Source of the DNA: CAZMUQ01 sp964569845
Lineage (GTDB): Archaea > Thermoproteota > Bathyarchaeia > Hecatellales > Hecatellaceae
Direction: 5' to 3'
Assembly: GCA_964569845.1 (NCBI GenBank)
Contig: CAZMUQ010000050.1
Span: 1 to 6,349 of the forward strand
Length of the DNA: 6,349 nt
How positions within the stretch are numbered: the stretch's first letter is position 1; the number at the start of each line of letters is the position of its first letter. The notes below the pieces were generated by a model. The model saw only the letters and a program-made list of their open reading frames with translations, was not told where the DNA came from and did not search any database. Below, in pieces: positions 6,076-6,349 of this stretch. The translations under genes were made by a program, and so were the position numbers.

Positions 6076-6164
6076 GCTAAAAAACTAACACTAAGTTTCT
6101 CCGCTTAAGCTCCAAATAAACTTTTTCCTGTACAAGCTGTTGCTGCTTTTGGGTCTAGCTCTGC
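6076..6164. terminator. Convergent intergenic gap with T-runs for both strands
   Basis: This 89-bp gap separates two genes pointing at each other. A run of six A at 6079-6084 reads as six T on the minus strand and could end the minus-strand transcript. Five T at 6122-6126 could end the plus-strand transcript of the synthetase gene. A GCTTAAGC palindrome lies at 6103-6110. There is no strong hairpin. Confidence 0.35.
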
Positions 6165-6349
6165 TTATATTGGGAGGCCAAGCATTTTCAGGTCTATGTA
6201 AACGTAGAGGAGACCTAAGCATATCCTAAGAATTTTCGGCCTTGTTCTTTCGCTTACGATAGCACCCAATACTGAGAAGGCAGCACTTGTTAATCCGAGG
6301 GTGAGGAAGGCTCCATAGTTAAAGTATCCTATGCTGTAGGGTGGGAAAA
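6165..6349 (-). CDS. C-terminal end of a membrane protein, truncated by the window edge
   Basis: On the minus strand a frame is open from the right edge to a TAA at 6167-6165, giving 60 residues without a start. The peptide looks like real membrane protein. A PPYSIGYFNYG loop leads into a hydrophobic helix (GAFLTLGLTSAAFSVLGAIV, fragment residues about 12-31). A basic loop (SERTRPKILR) follows, which by charge should face the cytoplasm. A second hydrophobic stretch (ICLGLLYVYI) then precedes the end at LKMLGLPI. The PPY..helix..basic-loop order vaguely recalls the end of multi-helix sensor-type membrane domains in archaea, but I cannot name a family. Codons are richer in C and G at third positions than in the plus-strand genes, and the region has about 44% GC. 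It is convergent with the synthetase gene. In the same frame beyond the stop, a further 19 codons stay open. Confidence 0.6.
   Translation of the reverse strand, partial: FPPYSIGYFNYGAFLTLGLTSAAFSVLGAIVSERTRPKILRICLGLLYVYIDLKMLGLPI

Overview
The window looks like a piece of an archaeal chromosome, probably from an uncultured AT-rich member of the Thermoproteota/TACK group (for example a Bathyarchaeia-like or Nitrososphaeria-like lineage). The evidence is archaeal: GGTG-type ribosome-binding sites, two likely TTG start codons, TATA-like boxes about 40 bases before several starts, AT-rich intergenic DNA, and gene families at home in anaerobic archaea. The lineage is inferred from style and gene content and was not tested by any search.

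Layout, left to right. Bases 1-184 are an anomalous block of about 46% GC (about 49% over bases 1-120) with an imperfect 12-bp hairpin and long open frames on both strands. It is noncoding, structured, or the edge of something off the window. A TATA-like box then leads to a small four-helix membrane protein of unknown function (270-710, TTG start). A 155-bp AT-rich gap holds three inverted repeats. One of them, TTTTCAC-TTG-GTGAAAA, lies where a regulator of the next gene would bind. Next is a full-length pyruvate, phosphate dikinase (866-3538). Two same-strand genes follow at short spacing: a metallo-beta-lactamase-fold hydrolase with a C-terminal winged-helix-like tail (3587-4597), and a CoA-binding subunit of the ADP/NDP-forming acyl-CoA synthetase type (4678-6075). 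At the right edge, on the opposite strand and convergent, is the C-terminal end of a membrane protein (6165-6349).

How the genes may work together: the dikinase interconverts PEP and pyruvate using ATP/AMP/PPi. The acyl-CoA synthetase subunit, with a partner ATP-grasp subunit not encoded here, would turn acyl-CoA into acid plus ATP. Both reactions suit an anaerobe that relies on substrate-level phosphorylation. The hydrolase between them could act on a thioester or similar metabolite, but that is inference. Each of the four complete genes has its own candidate promoter, so this may be a cluster of co-oriented single units rather than one strict operon.

No mobile element, CRISPR array, tRNA or rRNA was recognised. 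I found no convincing new biological system. The most useful observations are the unlisted minus-strand gene fragment at the right edge, the structured GC-rich block at the left edge, the candidate operator in front of the dikinase, and the divergent CoA-loop of the synthetase subunit.
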